A DNA stretch of 64,000 bases from Alteromonas sp. 1_MG-2023 (GCF_030547075.1 NZ_JAUOQH010000018.1:1-64000), one strand, 5' to 3'; positions 48,660-59,023 are shown, counted from the first letter of the stretch. The notes: generated from the letters alone by a model not told the origin. Numbers and translations: made by a program.

Positions 48660-50243
48660 CTAGTGAGAAACAGCACCGCTAACAGCTTCTGTCGCGGTAT
48701 GATGTTCGATTAAATGCATGTCGTACAACCATTGGGTTGCATCGGCTAAACCCACATAAGTTGCCACTAAGCCCACAATAGTTAGCACTATGGTGTACGG
48801 CAATGCCATCATCACCATGCGGCCGTAAGACAAGCGCAGCAGAGGTGCAATAGCAGACGTTAACATGAACAAGAATGCCGCTTGACCATTAGGTGTAGCA
48901 ACGCTTGGTAGGTTAGTTCCGGTGTTAATAGCAACCGCTAGCATATCGTATTGATCGCGGGTAATTTGGCCAGCTTGCAGGGCAGCAGTCACTTCTGTGA
49001 TGTACACAGAGCCTACAAATACGTTATCACTCACCATCGATAACACACCATTGGCGAGGTAGAACATCACCATTTGAGTTTCGCCTTCAAAGCTTAATAC
49101 CCAATGAATTACCGGTTGGAATAAGCCTTGGTCGATAATAACGGCCACAATACCAAAGAATATACAAAGCAAAGCAGTAAATGGCAGGGCTTCTTCAAAA
49201 GCTTTACCTAACGCATGCTCTTCAATAATGCCGCTCATAGAGGTTGCTAATACAATAACTGAAAGGCCGATTAGGCCCACTGATGCCATGTGCGTCGCTA
49301 GGCCAACAACCAACCAAACACCGATAAGCGCTTGAACCACTAACTTAGCCTTTTCACGCTTGCTGCGGCTTTTGTCCATATGTTCGCTGTAATCAGTAAG
49401 AATTTTTCTCACTGAATTAGGTAGTTTGGCACCGTATGTAAACCAACCTGTTTTTTCCAAAACGATAGTGGTTAATAAACCAAAAACGAAAACAGGTAAG
49501 CTAACAGGCGCCATGCGGATAAAGAACTCGACAAAATCCCAACCTGCTTTATCAGCAATGATAAGGTTTTGTGGTTCGCCTACCATGGTCATCACGCCGC
49601 CCAATGCGGTACCTACCGCTGAGTGCATCATTAGATTACGTAGGAAGGCGCGAAAGTCTTCTAGGTCATTACTGCCTAATGAATCAACACCGTCATCACT
49701 GGTGTGATCGTGGTCTGAGTGGAATTCTTTTCCCGAAGCCACTTTATGGTAGATAGAGTAGAAGCCCAAACCAACACTGATAATTACCGCTACTACGGTT
49801 AGTGCATCAAGGAATGCAGACAAAAATGCCGACGCAAAGATAAACGACAGTGACAAGACCATTTTGTTCTTAACCCCAATCACTAACTTGGTGAATAAAA
49901 ACATAAGTAGGTCTTTCATAAAGTAGATACCGGCTACCATAAAGACCAGAAGTAAAAGCACTTCAAGGTTAACCTCGATTTCGTGCATCATGTGGCCAGG
50001 CGTTGTCATACCAATAAACATGGCCTCAATTAATAACAGACCACCAGGCTGTAGGGGATAGCATTTTAACGCCATTGCTAGGGTAAAAATAAATTGGATC
50101 ACTAATGTCCAACCCGCAATGTAAGGGTCAACCATAAACAATACTGGGTTTATAATGAGAAAGGCGATAATGGTTTGCTTATACCAGTTTGGCGCGTGTC
50201 CCAGGAAGTTACTATAGACCGCCGAGATCATTGAGGTTTGCAT
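48660..50243 (-). CDS. nhaB: Na+/H+ antiporter NhaB
   Basis: A 527-residue inner-membrane antiporter with about 12 helices. The first residues [20 protein letters not shown] and the regions [15 protein letters not shown] and [23 protein letters not shown] match the family. It exports sodium in exchange for protons, which suits a marine host. Heads the nhaB-dsbB transcript and is divergent from fadR, as in E. coli. Confidence 0.95.
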   Translation of the reverse strand: MQTSMISAVYSNFLGHAPNWYKQTIIAFLIINPVLFMVDPYIAGWTLVIQFIFTLAMALKCYPLQPGGLLLIEAMFIGMTTPGHMMHEIEVNLEVLLLLVFMVAGIYFMKDLLMFLFTKLVIGVKNKMVLSLSFIFASAFLSAFLDALTVVAVIISVGLGFYSIYHKVASGKEFHSDHDHTSDDGVDSLGSNDLEDFRAFLRNLMMHSAVGTALGGVMTMVGEPQNLIIADKAGWDFVEFFIRMAPVSLPVFVFGLLTTIVLEKTGWFTYGAKLPNSVRKILTDYSEHMDKSRSKREKAKLVVQALIGVWLVVGLATHMASVGLIGLSVIVLATSMSGIIEEHALGKAFEEALPFTALLCIFFGIVAVIIDQGLFQPVIHWVLSFEGETQMVMFYLANGVLSMVSDNVFVGSVYITEVTAALQAGQITRDQYDMLAVAINTGTNLPSVATPNGQAAFLFMLTSAIAPLLRLSYGRMVMMALPYTIVLTIVGLVATYVGLADATQWLYDMHLIEHHTATEAVSGAVSH

Positions 50244-50614
50244 GAGTTCCTATTCCTTTTACAACAAAGTCGCTAACGTTGCGTCTTTACGTTTTGTATT
50301 TCTGGTTATTGCAAACATAAACTGGCGCATATCGAGGGCAAGTGATTGCAAGTTATCGATAATCGGGCAGTTTTGCTGCTTTCATTATAGTCCGAAATTA
50401 AGCGTACATGATATTACAACCTTGAGAAAGCAATTCACAGACCCCATAAAAGGAAAGTTAGCGGATTTATCTTTCGAAGGTGAATATTCAAGCTAACAAT
50501 GTAGTTTATTGCGGTGAGTAAGTCTGCTTTTGAGAAATAAAAAATCTCTAACTGATAAGTTTTGAAGGTATTTTAATAAAATGTTAACAAATGTCGTTAG
50601 CAGGGGATATTTCA

Positions 50615-50644
50615 TTGTGATAATAAAAGCGCATCTGGTACAAT
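50615..50644 (+). promoter_or_regulatory. Promoter of fadR
   Basis: TTGTGA (50615-50620) and TACAAT (50639-50644) are separated by 18 bp, 38 bp before the fadR start. Both fit sigma-70 boxes at four or five of six bases. Confidence 0.5.
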
Positions 50645-50649
50645 CAGTC
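50633..50649 (+). promoter_or_regulatory. FadR-like autoregulatory operator
   Basis: The first nine bases ATCTGGTAC are the same as those of the E. coli fadB operator as I remember it, and about 13 of 17 positions agree overall. It overlaps the -10 box, so bound FadR would block its own promoter. Confidence 0.45.
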
Positions 50650-50681
50650 GCAAAATAACAATAACGTGCAGGCGATTAGTT

Positions 50682-51392
50682 ATGATTTATAAGGCGCAGA
50701 GTCCCGCTGGATTTGCCGAAGAATATATTGTTGAATCGATTTGGAGTGGACGCTTCCCGCCGGGTACAATTTTGCCTGCCGAAAGAGAGCTTTCAGAACT
50801 TATTGGTGTAACACGCACAACCTTGCGTGAAGTATTACAACGCTTAGCGCGCGATGGCTGGCTAACCATTCAGCATGGCAAACCTACAAAAGTGAATAAC
50901 TTTTGGGAAAGCTGTGGCTTGAATATTTTAGAAACGCTAGCGCGTCTCGATCAAGAAGGTATTCCTGAGTTAGTTGACAACCTTTTAGCTGCACGCACAA
51001 ATTTAAGTGCCGTGTTCATTCGAGGTGCAATTCGTAACAACCCTAAGGAATCCGCTGAGATTATTGCACGTTATAAAGACGTGGAAGAAGACGGCGCGGC
51101 ATTTGCCCAGTTCGATTATCAAATGACCCACGATTTAGCATTAGCATCAAACAACAATGTGTTTGTGTTGATGATGAATGGCTTTAGAGGCATGTACTCT
51201 CGCATTGGTGGTTTTTATTTCGACCATCAACAAGCGCGAGACATAGCAAAAGCCTATTACGCTAAGTTACTTGATGCGGCTGAAAACGAAAGACACGATA
51301 AAGTACCTGTAGTGGTAAGAGACTATGGTATTGAAAGTGGTAAAGTTTGGCAGCAAGTACGCGACAGTATGCCTAAAGATATTGTCGATTAG
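50682..51392 (+). CDS. fadR: Fatty acid metabolism regulator FadR
   Basis: A 236-residue GntR-family acyl-CoA-responsive regulator that represses fatty-acid degradation and activates synthesis genes. The N-terminal winged helix has R35, R45, R49 and H65, all at the same numbers as the operator-contacting residues of E. coli FadR, so operator sequence should be alike. The C-terminal acyl-CoA-binding domain ([25 protein letters not shown]) is complete. Confidence 0.95.
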   Translation: MIYKAQSPAGFAEEYIVESIWSGRFPPGTILPAERELSELIGVTRTTLREVLQRLARDGWLTIQHGKPTKVNNFWESCGLNILETLARLDQEGIPELVDNLLAARTNLSAVFIRGAIRNNPKESAEIIARYKDVEEDGAAFAQFDYQMTHDLALASNNNVFVLMMNGFRGMYSRIGGFYFDHQQARDIAKAYYAKLLDAAENERHDKVPVVVRDYGIESGKVWQQVRDSMPKDIVD

Positions 51393-51492
51393 TGCAATTT
51401 GAAAGGAGAAAAGCTCCTTTCCTTATACTGATTAAAAATAGCAGTTAAAAAAGCACTTAAAAGCGCTTAGTCGCTTCAGATTAGTTTCTATT

Positions 51493-51518
51493 AAAACGTC
51501 CTTCTCAGGACGTTTTTT
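51493..51518 (+). terminator. Terminator after fadR
   Basis: AAAACGTCC pairs with GGACGTTTT around a 6-nt loop, followed by T; 100 bp after the fadR stop. Confidence 0.9.
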
Positions 51519-51655
51519 TATTTGCGTACACACCTTGTAACTATTTGCGGTTAAATAAGATGTAAAGCGTGCTTTTTATGGCTATAAAAATTCCGAAATT
51601 TACCTATACTTTAGGATTGAATTTAGCCTATTTCACATTCCTAAAAGGACGTACC

Positions 51656-53848
51656 ATGAAGTCACTATGGATAGCATCGTGTATAACATTGACAGCGAGT
51701 CTAACGCTTGGGGCATGCACCAACAGCAATACAAGCTCGGAATCGTCCTCACAAACTCAATTAGAAAAACAGCAAGGCGTTAAATTGATTACTGATATTC
51801 CCGCACCAGTTGCTAAAAAAATTCCTCACGACCTCACTGCCCATGGCGTGGTTAGAAACGACGACTATTATTGGATGCGCGATGATAGCCGTGAAGACGA
51901 GAAGGTGTTGGCACATTTAGAAAAAGAAAATGCCTTTTTAGAATCTGTTATGGCGCCGCTTAAAGGTAAAAGAGAAGCCTTGTACGAAGAGCTAGTGGCT
52001 AGAATAGAGAAAGATGATACTACCGTTCCATATTTGAAAAACGATTTTTGGTATTTCACCGAGTATTCAGGGGAAAATGAATATCCTATCTATATGCGTA
52101 AAGCGTCATTAGATGCAGAAGATCAGGTATTACTAAACATGAATGTGATGGCCGAAGGTCATGACTATTATGATATTGGTGATTATTCGGTTAGTGCAGA
52201 TAATAGCTTGCTTGCTTATTCAGAAGACACCTTGAGCCGCCGCGTTTATTCTATTTTCGTTAAGAATTTGAAAACCGGTGAGTTGCTAAGCGATACGCTT
52301 AACGATACATCAGGTGAAGTAGAATGGGCGAACGACAATAAACACCTTTTCTATGTGAAAAAAGACTTACAAACTTTACTCGGCTTTCAAGTTTACCGTC
52401 ATGTGTTGGGCACGCCTCAAGAAGACGACACCTTAGTATTCGAAGAAACCGACCCTACGTTTTATACCTACATTAGCAAAAGTAAAGATGATGACATGAT
52501 ATACATTCATCATAGTCACACGGATAAAAGTGCCGTAACGCTAATAGATGCTAATAAGCCCACTAAGGCACCCGTTTCATTTTTGCCGCTTCGTGAAAAT
52601 GAAGAGTACAGCATTGAAAAATCCGGCGACAGTTACTTTGTGCTAACCAACAATGCAGCTACAAATTTCCGCGTAATGAAAGCGCCGGCAAATGCTACTG
52701 ATGACATGTCGAAGTGGGAAGAAGTGATCCCTCATAATCCTGATGTGTTCATTCAAGATATTGAAGTGTTAGGTGACTTCTTAGTAGTGAAAGAGAAAGA
52801 AGAGGGCGTTTTACGTTTAGTTGCGCATAACTTGGTAACTGATAAATCGGCGGTTATTCCAACCGACGACCCTATTTATGGCGCTTACTTTACCAGTAAT
52901 ACTCAGCAAGATACTAACACCTTGCGTATCTACTACAGTTCACTTACGACACCCGCGACTATCATGGATATAGAGCTTAATACGTTCGACAAGAAAGTAT
53001 TAAAGCAAACCAAAGTGTCAGATACCTTCTCTTCTGATGCCTATACCTCTGAACGCGTTATGATAAAAGCTGAAGACGGTACGGATATTCCCGTGTCACT
53101 GGTTTATCGCAATGACATGTTTACCAAAAATGGTACCAACCCACTTTATCAATACGCTTATGGCTCTTACGGTGCCACCATTGAACCTACATTCAGAAGT
53201 AGTTGGTTATCTTTGATAGACAGAGGTTTTGTGGTTGCCATTGCGCATATTCGCGGTGGACAAATGCTAGGTCGCCAGTGGTATGAAGACGGTAAGATGC
53301 ACAGTAAAATTAATACGTTCACTGATTTTATTGACGTTTCGAAAGGCCTAATTGAAAAGCAATATGCTGACCCTGATCGTGTGTTCGCTATGGGCGGTAG
53401 CGCGGGTGGATTGTTGATGGGCGCAATCGCAAATATGGCTCCTGAGCTTTACTTGGGTATTTCTGCCCATGTGCCATTTGTTGATGTTGTTACTACCATG
53501 AGTGACGATACTATTCCGCTAACGACAGGGGAATATACCGAATGGGGCAACCCTGCAAACAAAGATGAATTCGATTATATTTTATCGTATTCACCTTATG
53601 ACCAGGTTAGCGCCCAAGATTACCCACACATGTTGGTAACTACAGGGCTTCACGACTCTCAGGTGCAATACTTTGAACCTATGAAATGGGTCGCAAAACT
53701 GCGTGAATATAAAACGAATGATAATTTGTTGTTGTTTCAAACGGATATGGAAGCAGGCCATGGTGGAGCATCTGGTCGGTTCAAACGTTTTGAGTCGACA
53801 GCGCTAGAATATGCATTCGTGTTTTACCTGGCAGGTATAGAAATCTAG
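51656..53848 (+). CDS. S9A prolyl oligopeptidase-like lipoprotein (oligopeptidase B type)
   Basis: A 730-residue serine peptidase. It carries a lipoprotein signal (TLTLGAC, Cys at about 23), so it is exported, unlike cytosolic E. coli PtrB. A beta-propeller domain (about 100-440) gates a C-terminal alpha/beta-hydrolase domain with Ser in GGSAGG (about 582), Asp in HDSQVQYFEP (about 667) and His in AGHGGASGRF (about 702). It should cut short peptides, after basic residues if it is a true oligopeptidase B. The ATG at 51656 has an AAAAGGAC ribosome site and begins the signal; the longer frame adds 29 residues. Confidence 0.92.
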   Translation: MKSLWIASCITLTASLTLGACTNSNTSSESSSQTQLEKQQGVKLITDIPAPVAKKIPHDLTAHGVVRNDDYYWMRDDSREDEKVLAHLEKENAFLESVMAPLKGKREALYEELVARIEKDDTTVPYLKNDFWYFTEYSGENEYPIYMRKASLDAEDQVLLNMNVMAEGHDYYDIGDYSVSADNSLLAYSEDTLSRRVYSIFVKNLKTGELLSDTLNDTSGEVEWANDNKHLFYVKKDLQTLLGFQVYRHVLGTPQEDDTLVFEETDPTFYTYISKSKDDDMIYIHHSHTDKSAVTLIDANKPTKAPVSFLPLRENEEYSIEKSGDSYFVLTNNAATNFRVMKAPANATDDMSKWEEVIPHNPDVFIQDIEVLGDFLVVKEKEEGVLRLVAHNLVTDKSAVIPTDDPIYGAYFTSNTQQDTNTLRIYYSSLTTPATIMDIELNTFDKKVLKQTKVSDTFSSDAYTSERVMIKAEDGTDIPVSLVYRNDMFTKNGTNPLYQYAYGSYGATIEPTFRSSWLSLIDRGFVVAIAHIRGGQMLGRQWYEDGKMHSKINTFTDFIDVSKGLIEKQYADPDRVFAMGGSAGGLLMGAIANMAPELYLGISAHVPFVDVVTTMSDDTIPLTTGEYTEWGNPANKDEFDYILSYSPYDQVSAQDYPHMLVTTGLHDSQVQYFEPMKWVAKLREYKTNDNLLLFQTDMEAGHGGASGRFKRFESTALEYAFVFYLAGIEI

Positions 53849-53893
53849 CTCTCGAGATTTGAGCTAGCAACACTATGTTTTACTGACATAACG

Positions 53894-53928
53894 AACAGGT
53901 AAGTGCTTCGGCGTTTGCCTGTTTTTTT
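53894..53928 (+). terminator. Terminator after the S9 peptidase gene
   Basis: AACAGGTAAGTGC pairs with GCGTTTGCCTGTT through a TTCG tetraloop, with some G-U pairs, followed by seven T. Confidence 0.88.
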
Positions 53929-53964
53929 ACATTTGGCATTCGTTTACCTTAAAGGAAATATGCT

Positions 53965-54357
53965 ATGAACAGTAATCCCGTTGGTTGGTTTGAAATTTAT
54001 GTTGAAGACATGCCCCGCGCGCAGGCCTTTTACGAAAGTGTGCTTAAGGTCACTCTAGAGAATTTAGAAGATCCCTCCGCTGATAAATCCCAGTCTGCTT
54101 TTAGTATGCAGGCCTTTCCTTCGGATATGAGCCATTATGGTGCCAGTGGCGCATTAGTGCATATGGAAGGCGCCCCTGTGGGTAAAAATAGCACCTTGGT
54201 TTATTTTTCTTGTGATGACTGTGCTGTAGAGGCGGGAAGAGTAACTGCCGCAGGCGGTGTGCTAGAGCGAGAAAAAATGGCCATTGGTGAATATGGTTTT
54301 ATTGCGCTAGCCACTGATACAGAGGGGAATATGATTGGGTTCCACTCCCAGCAATAG
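53965..54357 (+). CDS. VOC-family protein
   Basis: A 130-residue vicinal-oxygen-chelate (glyoxalase/bleomycin resistance-like) protein with two beta-alpha-beta-beta-beta units: WFEIYVEDMPRAQAFYESVL and YGFIALATDTEGNMIGFHSQ. Substrate unknown. It has an AAAGGAAAT ribosome site and stands alone. Confidence 0.88.
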   Translation: MNSNPVGWFEIYVEDMPRAQAFYESVLKVTLENLEDPSADKSQSAFSMQAFPSDMSHYGASGALVHMEGAPVGKNSTLVYFSCDDCAVEAGRVTAAGGVLEREKMAIGEYGFIALATDTEGNMIGFHSQQ

Positions 54358-54450
54358 TAATGGTTCGGTTTAATTCTTTTTTATTAGTATGCGGTTTCTA
54401 ATTGTACTTTGTATAGTGATTAGGTAATCGAATATTCACAGGAGCTGACG

Positions 54451-54810
54451 ATGACAACTACTGATACCATTAAAGGTAAAATTAACGAAGCAGAAGACAT
54501 GGCTCGCAAAATTTGGCTAGCAGGGCTTGGTGCATACGGAAAAAGCGTAGAAGAAGCACAAGGTCGCTATGAAAAGCTAAGTGAAGACGCAAGCAAAATG
54601 TTTGATGACTTGGTAGATAAGGGTGAAACCTTAGAAGACGATGCACGCAGCAAGTTTAAGTCTACGACCAATGATGTTGAAAACCGTGTTGCAGATGTAC
54701 GCAAAAAATTAGGTTTAGATACTGATCCTGCCGATCATCGCATTGAAGAGCTTTCAGCAAAAATTGATGCTTTGACGGAAGCGGTTGCTAAATTAGCAGC
54801 CAATAAATAG
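54451..54810 (+). CDS. Phasin-family granule protein
   Basis: A 119-residue amphipathic helical protein of the PhaI/PhaF phasin family, with the characteristic KIWLAGLGAYGKSVEEAQ segment and a coiled-coil end (EELSAKIDALTEAVAKLAA). Phasins coat polyhydroxyalkanoate (and sometimes wax or TAG) granules. GGAG ribosome site. No PHA synthase is encoded within the window. Confidence 0.88.
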   Translation: MTTTDTIKGKINEAEDMARKIWLAGLGAYGKSVEEAQGRYEKLSEDASKMFDDLVDKGETLEDDARSKFKSTTNDVENRVADVRKKLGLDTDPADHRIEELSAKIDALTEAVAKLAANK

Positions 54811-54869
54811 CACACCATACGCTTTAAGTGGTGTTATTTAGCAAGGTAGTAAGGTATTAGCGCTTTACT

Positions 54870-54912
54870 AGCAGTTGTATAGGCGCTTGTGTAAGCAGTT
54901 ATATAAGTGCTT
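54870..54912. repeat. Imperfect direct repeat between phasin genes
   Basis: Two 19-bp copies (54870-54888 and 54894-54912), 16 of 19 identical, starting AGCAGTT and ending GCTT with a 24-bp period, lie before the PhaF-like gene. Could be a doubled regulatory site, or simple chance in an AT-rich gap. Confidence 0.5.
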
Positions 54913-54976
54913 AAGCCAGCACTGTCATTAGCACAATTGCTACCTTGTCCTATTCGTTTTCGACGTGGGAGATCAC

Positions 54977-55837
54977 ATGCCTAATAATCACAAATCATCA
55001 CCTTTGTTTGGTTGGCTTGCGGCGGGCTCTGATTTAATCTCAGCCCAATTAGAAAGTACCGCTACAACGGTAAGTAAAAAAATTGATGATACGCAAATCT
55101 CAATTGAAGCTATGCAGCGCAAAGGGGGGGAAGTAGAAGGTGAGTTAAAACGTCGATTCAATCCAGTAAACTTAGTGGATAGTGCACAGCAGTTGGTGAT
55201 GTCTACGCCACTGTTTAGCTTACTCTCTGGTGGTAAAGCGCGGGTTGAGCGGGAACATCAAATAGAACTACTTTCCGCGAAAGTGGATTTGTTAGTAGAA
55301 CAAGTGGCGTTACTTGCTGCAAAAAGGGCAGCTGAAAAAGCAGAAGTAGCAACTGCATCGCAAAAAGCGCCGACGAAGACCATTACAAAAGCAGCGCCTA
55401 AAGCATCGACTAAGACGGCCCCTAAGACGGCGCCAAAATCTAGGGCAAAGCCAGCAGTTAAAACAACAGCCAAGCCAGCGGCTACTAGCACGGCGAAGAG
55501 TGCTAACACCGCGAAGAGTACTAGCAAAAGCACCACAACGAACACGGCCAAAGCCACTTCAACGGCGACTAAATCTAGCGACACCGCCAGTAAAACAGCT
55601 GCTACGAAAAAGGCAGCTTCTGCGGCTAATACAACGACAAAAGCGGCGGCGAACACTGCAACAAATAAAGCGAAAGCGGCTACACCAAAACCAAGCACCA
55701 AAACAACTGCTTCGACATCAGCAGCCTCAAAGTCACCAGCATCGACAGCGAACAAAGCTGACGCTAAACCAGCAGCGCCTTCGGCCAACAACACGTCAAA
55801 AACAACGAATGGTAGCAAAGCCGATAGCGACGCCTAA
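54977..55837 (+). CDS. PhaF-like phasin with histone H1-like tail
   Basis: A 286-residue protein. Residues about 1-115 form an amphipathic phasin-like region ending in a short coiled coil (HQIELLSAKVDLLVEQVALLA). The rest is a Lys/Ala/Thr/Ser/Pro-rich, positively charged tail with AAPKAS-, TKTAPK- and AKPA-type repeats, like the DNA-binding tail of PhaF, which links storage granules to the nucleoid. The ATG at 54977 follows GTGGGAGA; the in-frame GTG at 54965 would lie on the ribosome site itself. Long antisense frames in this region are a by-product of codon bias. Confidence 0.85.
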   Translation: MPNNHKSSPLFGWLAAGSDLISAQLESTATTVSKKIDDTQISIEAMQRKGGEVEGELKRRFNPVNLVDSAQQLVMSTPLFSLLSGGKARVEREHQIELLSAKVDLLVEQVALLAAKRAAEKAEVATASQKAPTKTITKAAPKASTKTAPKTAPKSRAKPAVKTTAKPAATSTAKSANTAKSTSKSTTTNTAKATSTATKSSDTASKTAATKKAASAANTTTKAAANTATNKAKAATPKPSTKTTASTSAASKSPASTANKADAKPAAPSANNTSKTTNGSKADSDA

Positions 55838-55855
55838 CAGGCATCTTGTTGGCGC

Positions 55856-57289
55856 CTAATTGCTTTTGCTCCATAAACTTTGGTGCTTTTTAAAGCCGAA
55901 GTAATCGTGAGGCTCCCAGAAGCTTGGTATTAGCTCGTCTATCGCATCTGGGGTAAAGTTATTTGAAAGTTGGCTCATAATTTCCCTCAAGCGGGCTGGG
56001 TCAACGTTCATTAGCTTCTTTCTGCTGGCAGGAAAGTAAAGGTTACGACCTTTCTCAATCACTTCTATTTGCCCACTGCTAATATGCTTTTGATTCCTAG
56101 TGGTTATCTTGCAAATTGGCTCAGCGGGTTTTGCGGGATTCAATCCGATTACTACCGCACATTCGTATTTATCTTTTGCTTGCCCATTTTCATTCAGGGG
56201 AATAAAGGTCACACCGAAACCTTGTGGAAAGTAACCAACAATACTAATAAAGTCTTCTGCTAGCTTATTATTCAACGCCCCTTTTTTGGACAGTTGCTCT
56301 ATAAGCAAAAAGCCTTTAGGAAGGTTTTTTCTACTGTAATCAGATTTCGTTGAGAAAATAACTGACGCATAAATTTGTGGAATTTTAATAAGTTCACCCA
56401 AGCCAGTTTTAGACACAAATGCATCTTTAACGAGTTGGGTAACAAAATCTTGTGCGTCGTTATGGGTTTGTATAAATCGGTCACGCTCTTCTTTAACATT
56501 CCCTACATAAGCAGGAATGCCTAGACCTTCGGTAACGTATTTCATGGTGAAGTGATAGTTTAGCTTCAGCAGGTCCTTTCGCTGAGTTTCTTCCAGTAAT
56601 CTGAATTCGTCTAACTTATTATTCTCACCGCGTAATATGGTTAACGCTGCTGGGCTTTGTAAGCCGATATCTTGAAGCAAAGCCGCAGTAATTAACGGGC
56701 GGCCTAATTCAATGCGCCATTTCTCTTTCCAATACCGATTGCCGCGCATGCGAGAAATCGCGTCGCGATATTTCGACAAATATTTGTGAGAGATGGTGTC
56801 GTGATCGAGCAACTTATCGGTAAGGCGTAATACTAATACCGCTTTATAAAGAGGCTTGAATCTCTGATGGATGCGAGCAAACTTACCCTCGGGCCCCTGG
56901 GTAAGTAGCATCAAGGTTCCAAGAAATTTGGCGCTTAACTTTTGCGTTTCTTGCCAACTGTCTCCCTCACACAATTTAATAAGTTTAACGCTTACTTCAT
57001 CAATGCGAGCAAGCCGAGCGTAACGTTCGTCTTCGAGTTTTTGAGTAGAGTTTTTAATTTGCTTTTTAAGTTGTTCAACTAACACTTCTCGTTTAGATGA
57101 GGCTTCCGCTTTTTTAAGCTGGGTTTTCAGCTCCACCAAGTGGGCTTCTAACTCAGGCGTAAAGGTGTAAAAATTTTTGGCATCTTCATAAATTGAGCCA
57201 TAGCCAGCCTCGTGAGGGTATACCATGTCTATCAATTGTTTTACGTGTTGAGTGTAGATGCTGTCTGGGCTTTGAATTTGTGCGCTCAC
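55856..57289 (-). CDS. Degenerate HD-GYP-like protein
   Basis: A 477-residue cytoplasmic protein. A coiled coil (about 45-90) precedes a helical region laid out like an HD-GYP phosphodiesterase: GRPLITAALLQDIGLQSPAAL where the HD motif would be, RLLEETQRKDLLKLNYHFTMKY where E...H is expected, and SIVGYFPQGFGVTFIPL matching the family's terminal YPxG...V strand. But the HD pair reads QD, and no GYP motif is seen, so metal binding and cyclic di-GMP hydrolysis are probably lost. Family assignment is by eye. It lies between phasin and patatin genes; it could be a regulator or scaffold for storage granules. Confidence 0.6.
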   Translation of the reverse strand: MSAQIQSPDSIYTQHVKQLIDMVYPHEAGYGSIYEDAKNFYTFTPELEAHLVELKTQLKKAEASSKREVLVEQLKKQIKNSTQKLEDERYARLARIDEVSVKLIKLCEGDSWQETQKLSAKFLGTLMLLTQGPEGKFARIHQRFKPLYKAVLVLRLTDKLLDHDTISHKYLSKYRDAISRMRGNRYWKEKWRIELGRPLITAALLQDIGLQSPAALTILRGENNKLDEFRLLEETQRKDLLKLNYHFTMKYVTEGLGIPAYVGNVKEERDRFIQTHNDAQDFVTQLVKDAFVSKTGLGELIKIPQIYASVIFSTKSDYSRKNLPKGFLLIEQLSKKGALNNKLAEDFISIVGYFPQGFGVTFIPLNENGQAKDKYECAVVIGLNPAKPAEPICKITTRNQKHISSGQIEVIEKGRNLYFPASRKKLMNVDPARLREIMSQLSNNFTPDAIDELIPSFWEPHDYFGFKKHQSLWSKSN

Positions 57290-57351
57290 CGATATCCTTT
57301 GTGTTTATCTTTGCCCCGAAGCCAGTCAGTATCTTGCATGGGGTGATTAAA

Positions 57352-58809
57352 TTAAGCGCTATGCCCTAATTCAATCGCTTCTCTTTGTTTCAATTTGCCA
57401 AGATAATACCGCAAACTTTCACTGATTTTAGTATTTTTTTCAATAACATCGAGCTGCGGCCACGTCGCTTTTTCTCCGCTAACAATAAGTGCAGTAATAC
57501 TTTCAAGACTAGGATTGGCAATAACTTGTGTCAAATTGCGAAGCTGCCTTTTAGGAAGGATGTTTATATTTCCCACGTATTGCTGGTCAATAATAGATTT
57601 CACTTTATGAATGGCAAGTTTAGCCCCTTTATTTTCAGTCATATTTTCAATCATATCGATGGCAAAAATACTATTACTTTTGAGCAGTTGACCTACATGA
57701 CGGGTTGATAACCCCCATAATGACTGGGGGTTAATGCGAGTAGCAGAAATGAAAGGCACAGCTAAAGGATTAGTTTGACTTACAATACTGTGGTTCACGC
57801 CGTACAGCCTCGCAAGCCTTTCAAAAGGTAAATCGGCCATTAACGAGCCATCGGCGAAACGGCGATTAGGAATATAAGGAACGATATTTCCTGACTGCGT
57901 TTTTGCCCGAAGTTGAACTGGACTGAATACCACAGGAACCGCACACGACGCCCGAACGGCTTGTGTGATTATAGCATTGGGAGAGGTTTTCGCGTTTAGT
58001 AACCGAGAGTGTTGGTGAAGATCTGCTGGCGATACGGTAACCGTAATATGGCGACGAGTTTTTTTATAGGCTTCTTCGAATGTGGTTAAATCGAAAAGGC
58101 TGATCAATGCGTTTTCCAGCGCTGTGCTATCAAATAAGCTATTTTTGCCAAAGCCAGACCAGCTTCGCCATTTTTTAAACGTTTCATAGATATTTTCGGC
58201 GCTCAACGAGTCGAGTAATTCGTCATGAGTTCTGGTGCCAACAAGCGCTGCGATAATTGAGCCAGCACTGGCGCCAGACACTACTGAAGGCAACAATTCC
58301 CGCTCATTTAAAGACTTCACCACACCACAGTGAAAAAAACCTAATCCAGCGCCGCCAGATAACATAAGGCAACTACGACCGAATGCGTGGGCAGTTTCTT
58401 CGAAAAAGGACAGTTTTTCGTAAAAGTCTACGTCGTCTTCATTGGCTCGGTAAATTTGGTCGAGGGCTAACTTTACTTCGTCAATAAATTGCACAATAAG
58501 GTACTTAGTTCCTACCTTACATTTACTGCGCATTCTTGGGTTCGAAATATTGCCTAAATTACCGTGCAAACCTTCGTGAATAATTGACATCAGGGCATGC
58601 ATATCGCCATTACCTCTGGCAATTTTTAACCGCTGCACCCGCTTGCGGATAAGAATGTAATCATAGTCATTCGATGCATCATCGGCTTTCCATTCCTCTG
58701 CGCCAGATATTTCATCGTGAGCTAAGCAGGCTTCTCGGTATGCTTGATAGCTGGAAGCATAGGCAATGTCTTGGTCTATTTTTTTTAAGCGTAAATCAAA
58801 TAAAGCCAT
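57352..58809 (-). CDS. Patatin-like phospholipase with DUF3336
   Basis: A 485-residue protein with an N-terminal DUF3336 region (about 20-140) and a patatin domain: the oxyanion SGGAGLGFFHCG, nucleophile S181 in SGASAGS and Asp in DGSLMAD (about 319). DUF3336-patatin proteins in eukaryotes (Tgl4, Sdp1) are triacylglycerol lipases. No signal peptide is seen. Upstream of and co-directional with the HD-GYP-like gene (62-bp gap). Confidence 0.88.
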   Translation of the reverse strand: MALFDLRLKKIDQDIAYASSYQAYREACLAHDEISGAEEWKADDASNDYDYILIRKRVQRLKIARGNGDMHALMSIIHEGLHGNLGNISNPRMRSKCKVGTKYLIVQFIDEVKLALDQIYRANEDDVDFYEKLSFFEETAHAFGRSCLMLSGGAGLGFFHCGVVKSLNERELLPSVVSGASAGSIIAALVGTRTHDELLDSLSAENIYETFKKWRSWSGFGKNSLFDSTALENALISLFDLTTFEEAYKKTRRHITVTVSPADLHQHSRLLNAKTSPNAIITQAVRASCAVPVVFSPVQLRAKTQSGNIVPYIPNRRFADGSLMADLPFERLARLYGVNHSIVSQTNPLAVPFISATRINPQSLWGLSTRHVGQLLKSNSIFAIDMIENMTENKGAKLAIHKVKSIIDQQYVGNINILPKRQLRNLTQVIANPSLESITALIVSGEKATWPQLDVIEKNTKISESLRYYLGKLKQREAIELGHSA

Positions 58810-59023
58810 ATTTTCTAGTCACGAGTGAGCATAAAAAAAGTGTACAAAGGAAATTTAGAAATCGCTACCTAACAAAAATTAACCGATTAAAAACGCAGTT
58901 TTTTTGATGTAATTGACTAAATGTTGCAATCCTTGGTGCATTTACCGATAAAACATTGACCAATTCGTAAGCACTCAGTAGCCTGAAAGAGAATAAAAAT
59001 AATTCGAGCAAGATGTTCGCCAT

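Larger units (their letters stand above)
50244..50681. other. Divergent nhaB/fadR intergenic region
   Basis: A 438-bp gap holding the promoters of nhaB and fadR. An 84-codon plus-strand frame (50242-50496) overlaps the nhaB start and looks like chance. The fadR promoter and operator are listed separately; nothing else recognised. Confidence 0.5.

Noticed and set aside
50242..50496. An 84-codon plus-strand frame in the nhaB/fadR gap
   Set aside because: Starts over the nhaB start codon, no ribosome site, composition like non-coding DNA.
55258..55818. A 186-codon antisense frame over the PhaF-like gene
   Set aside because: An Ala/Val-rich shadow of the Lys/Ala/Thr-rich tail.
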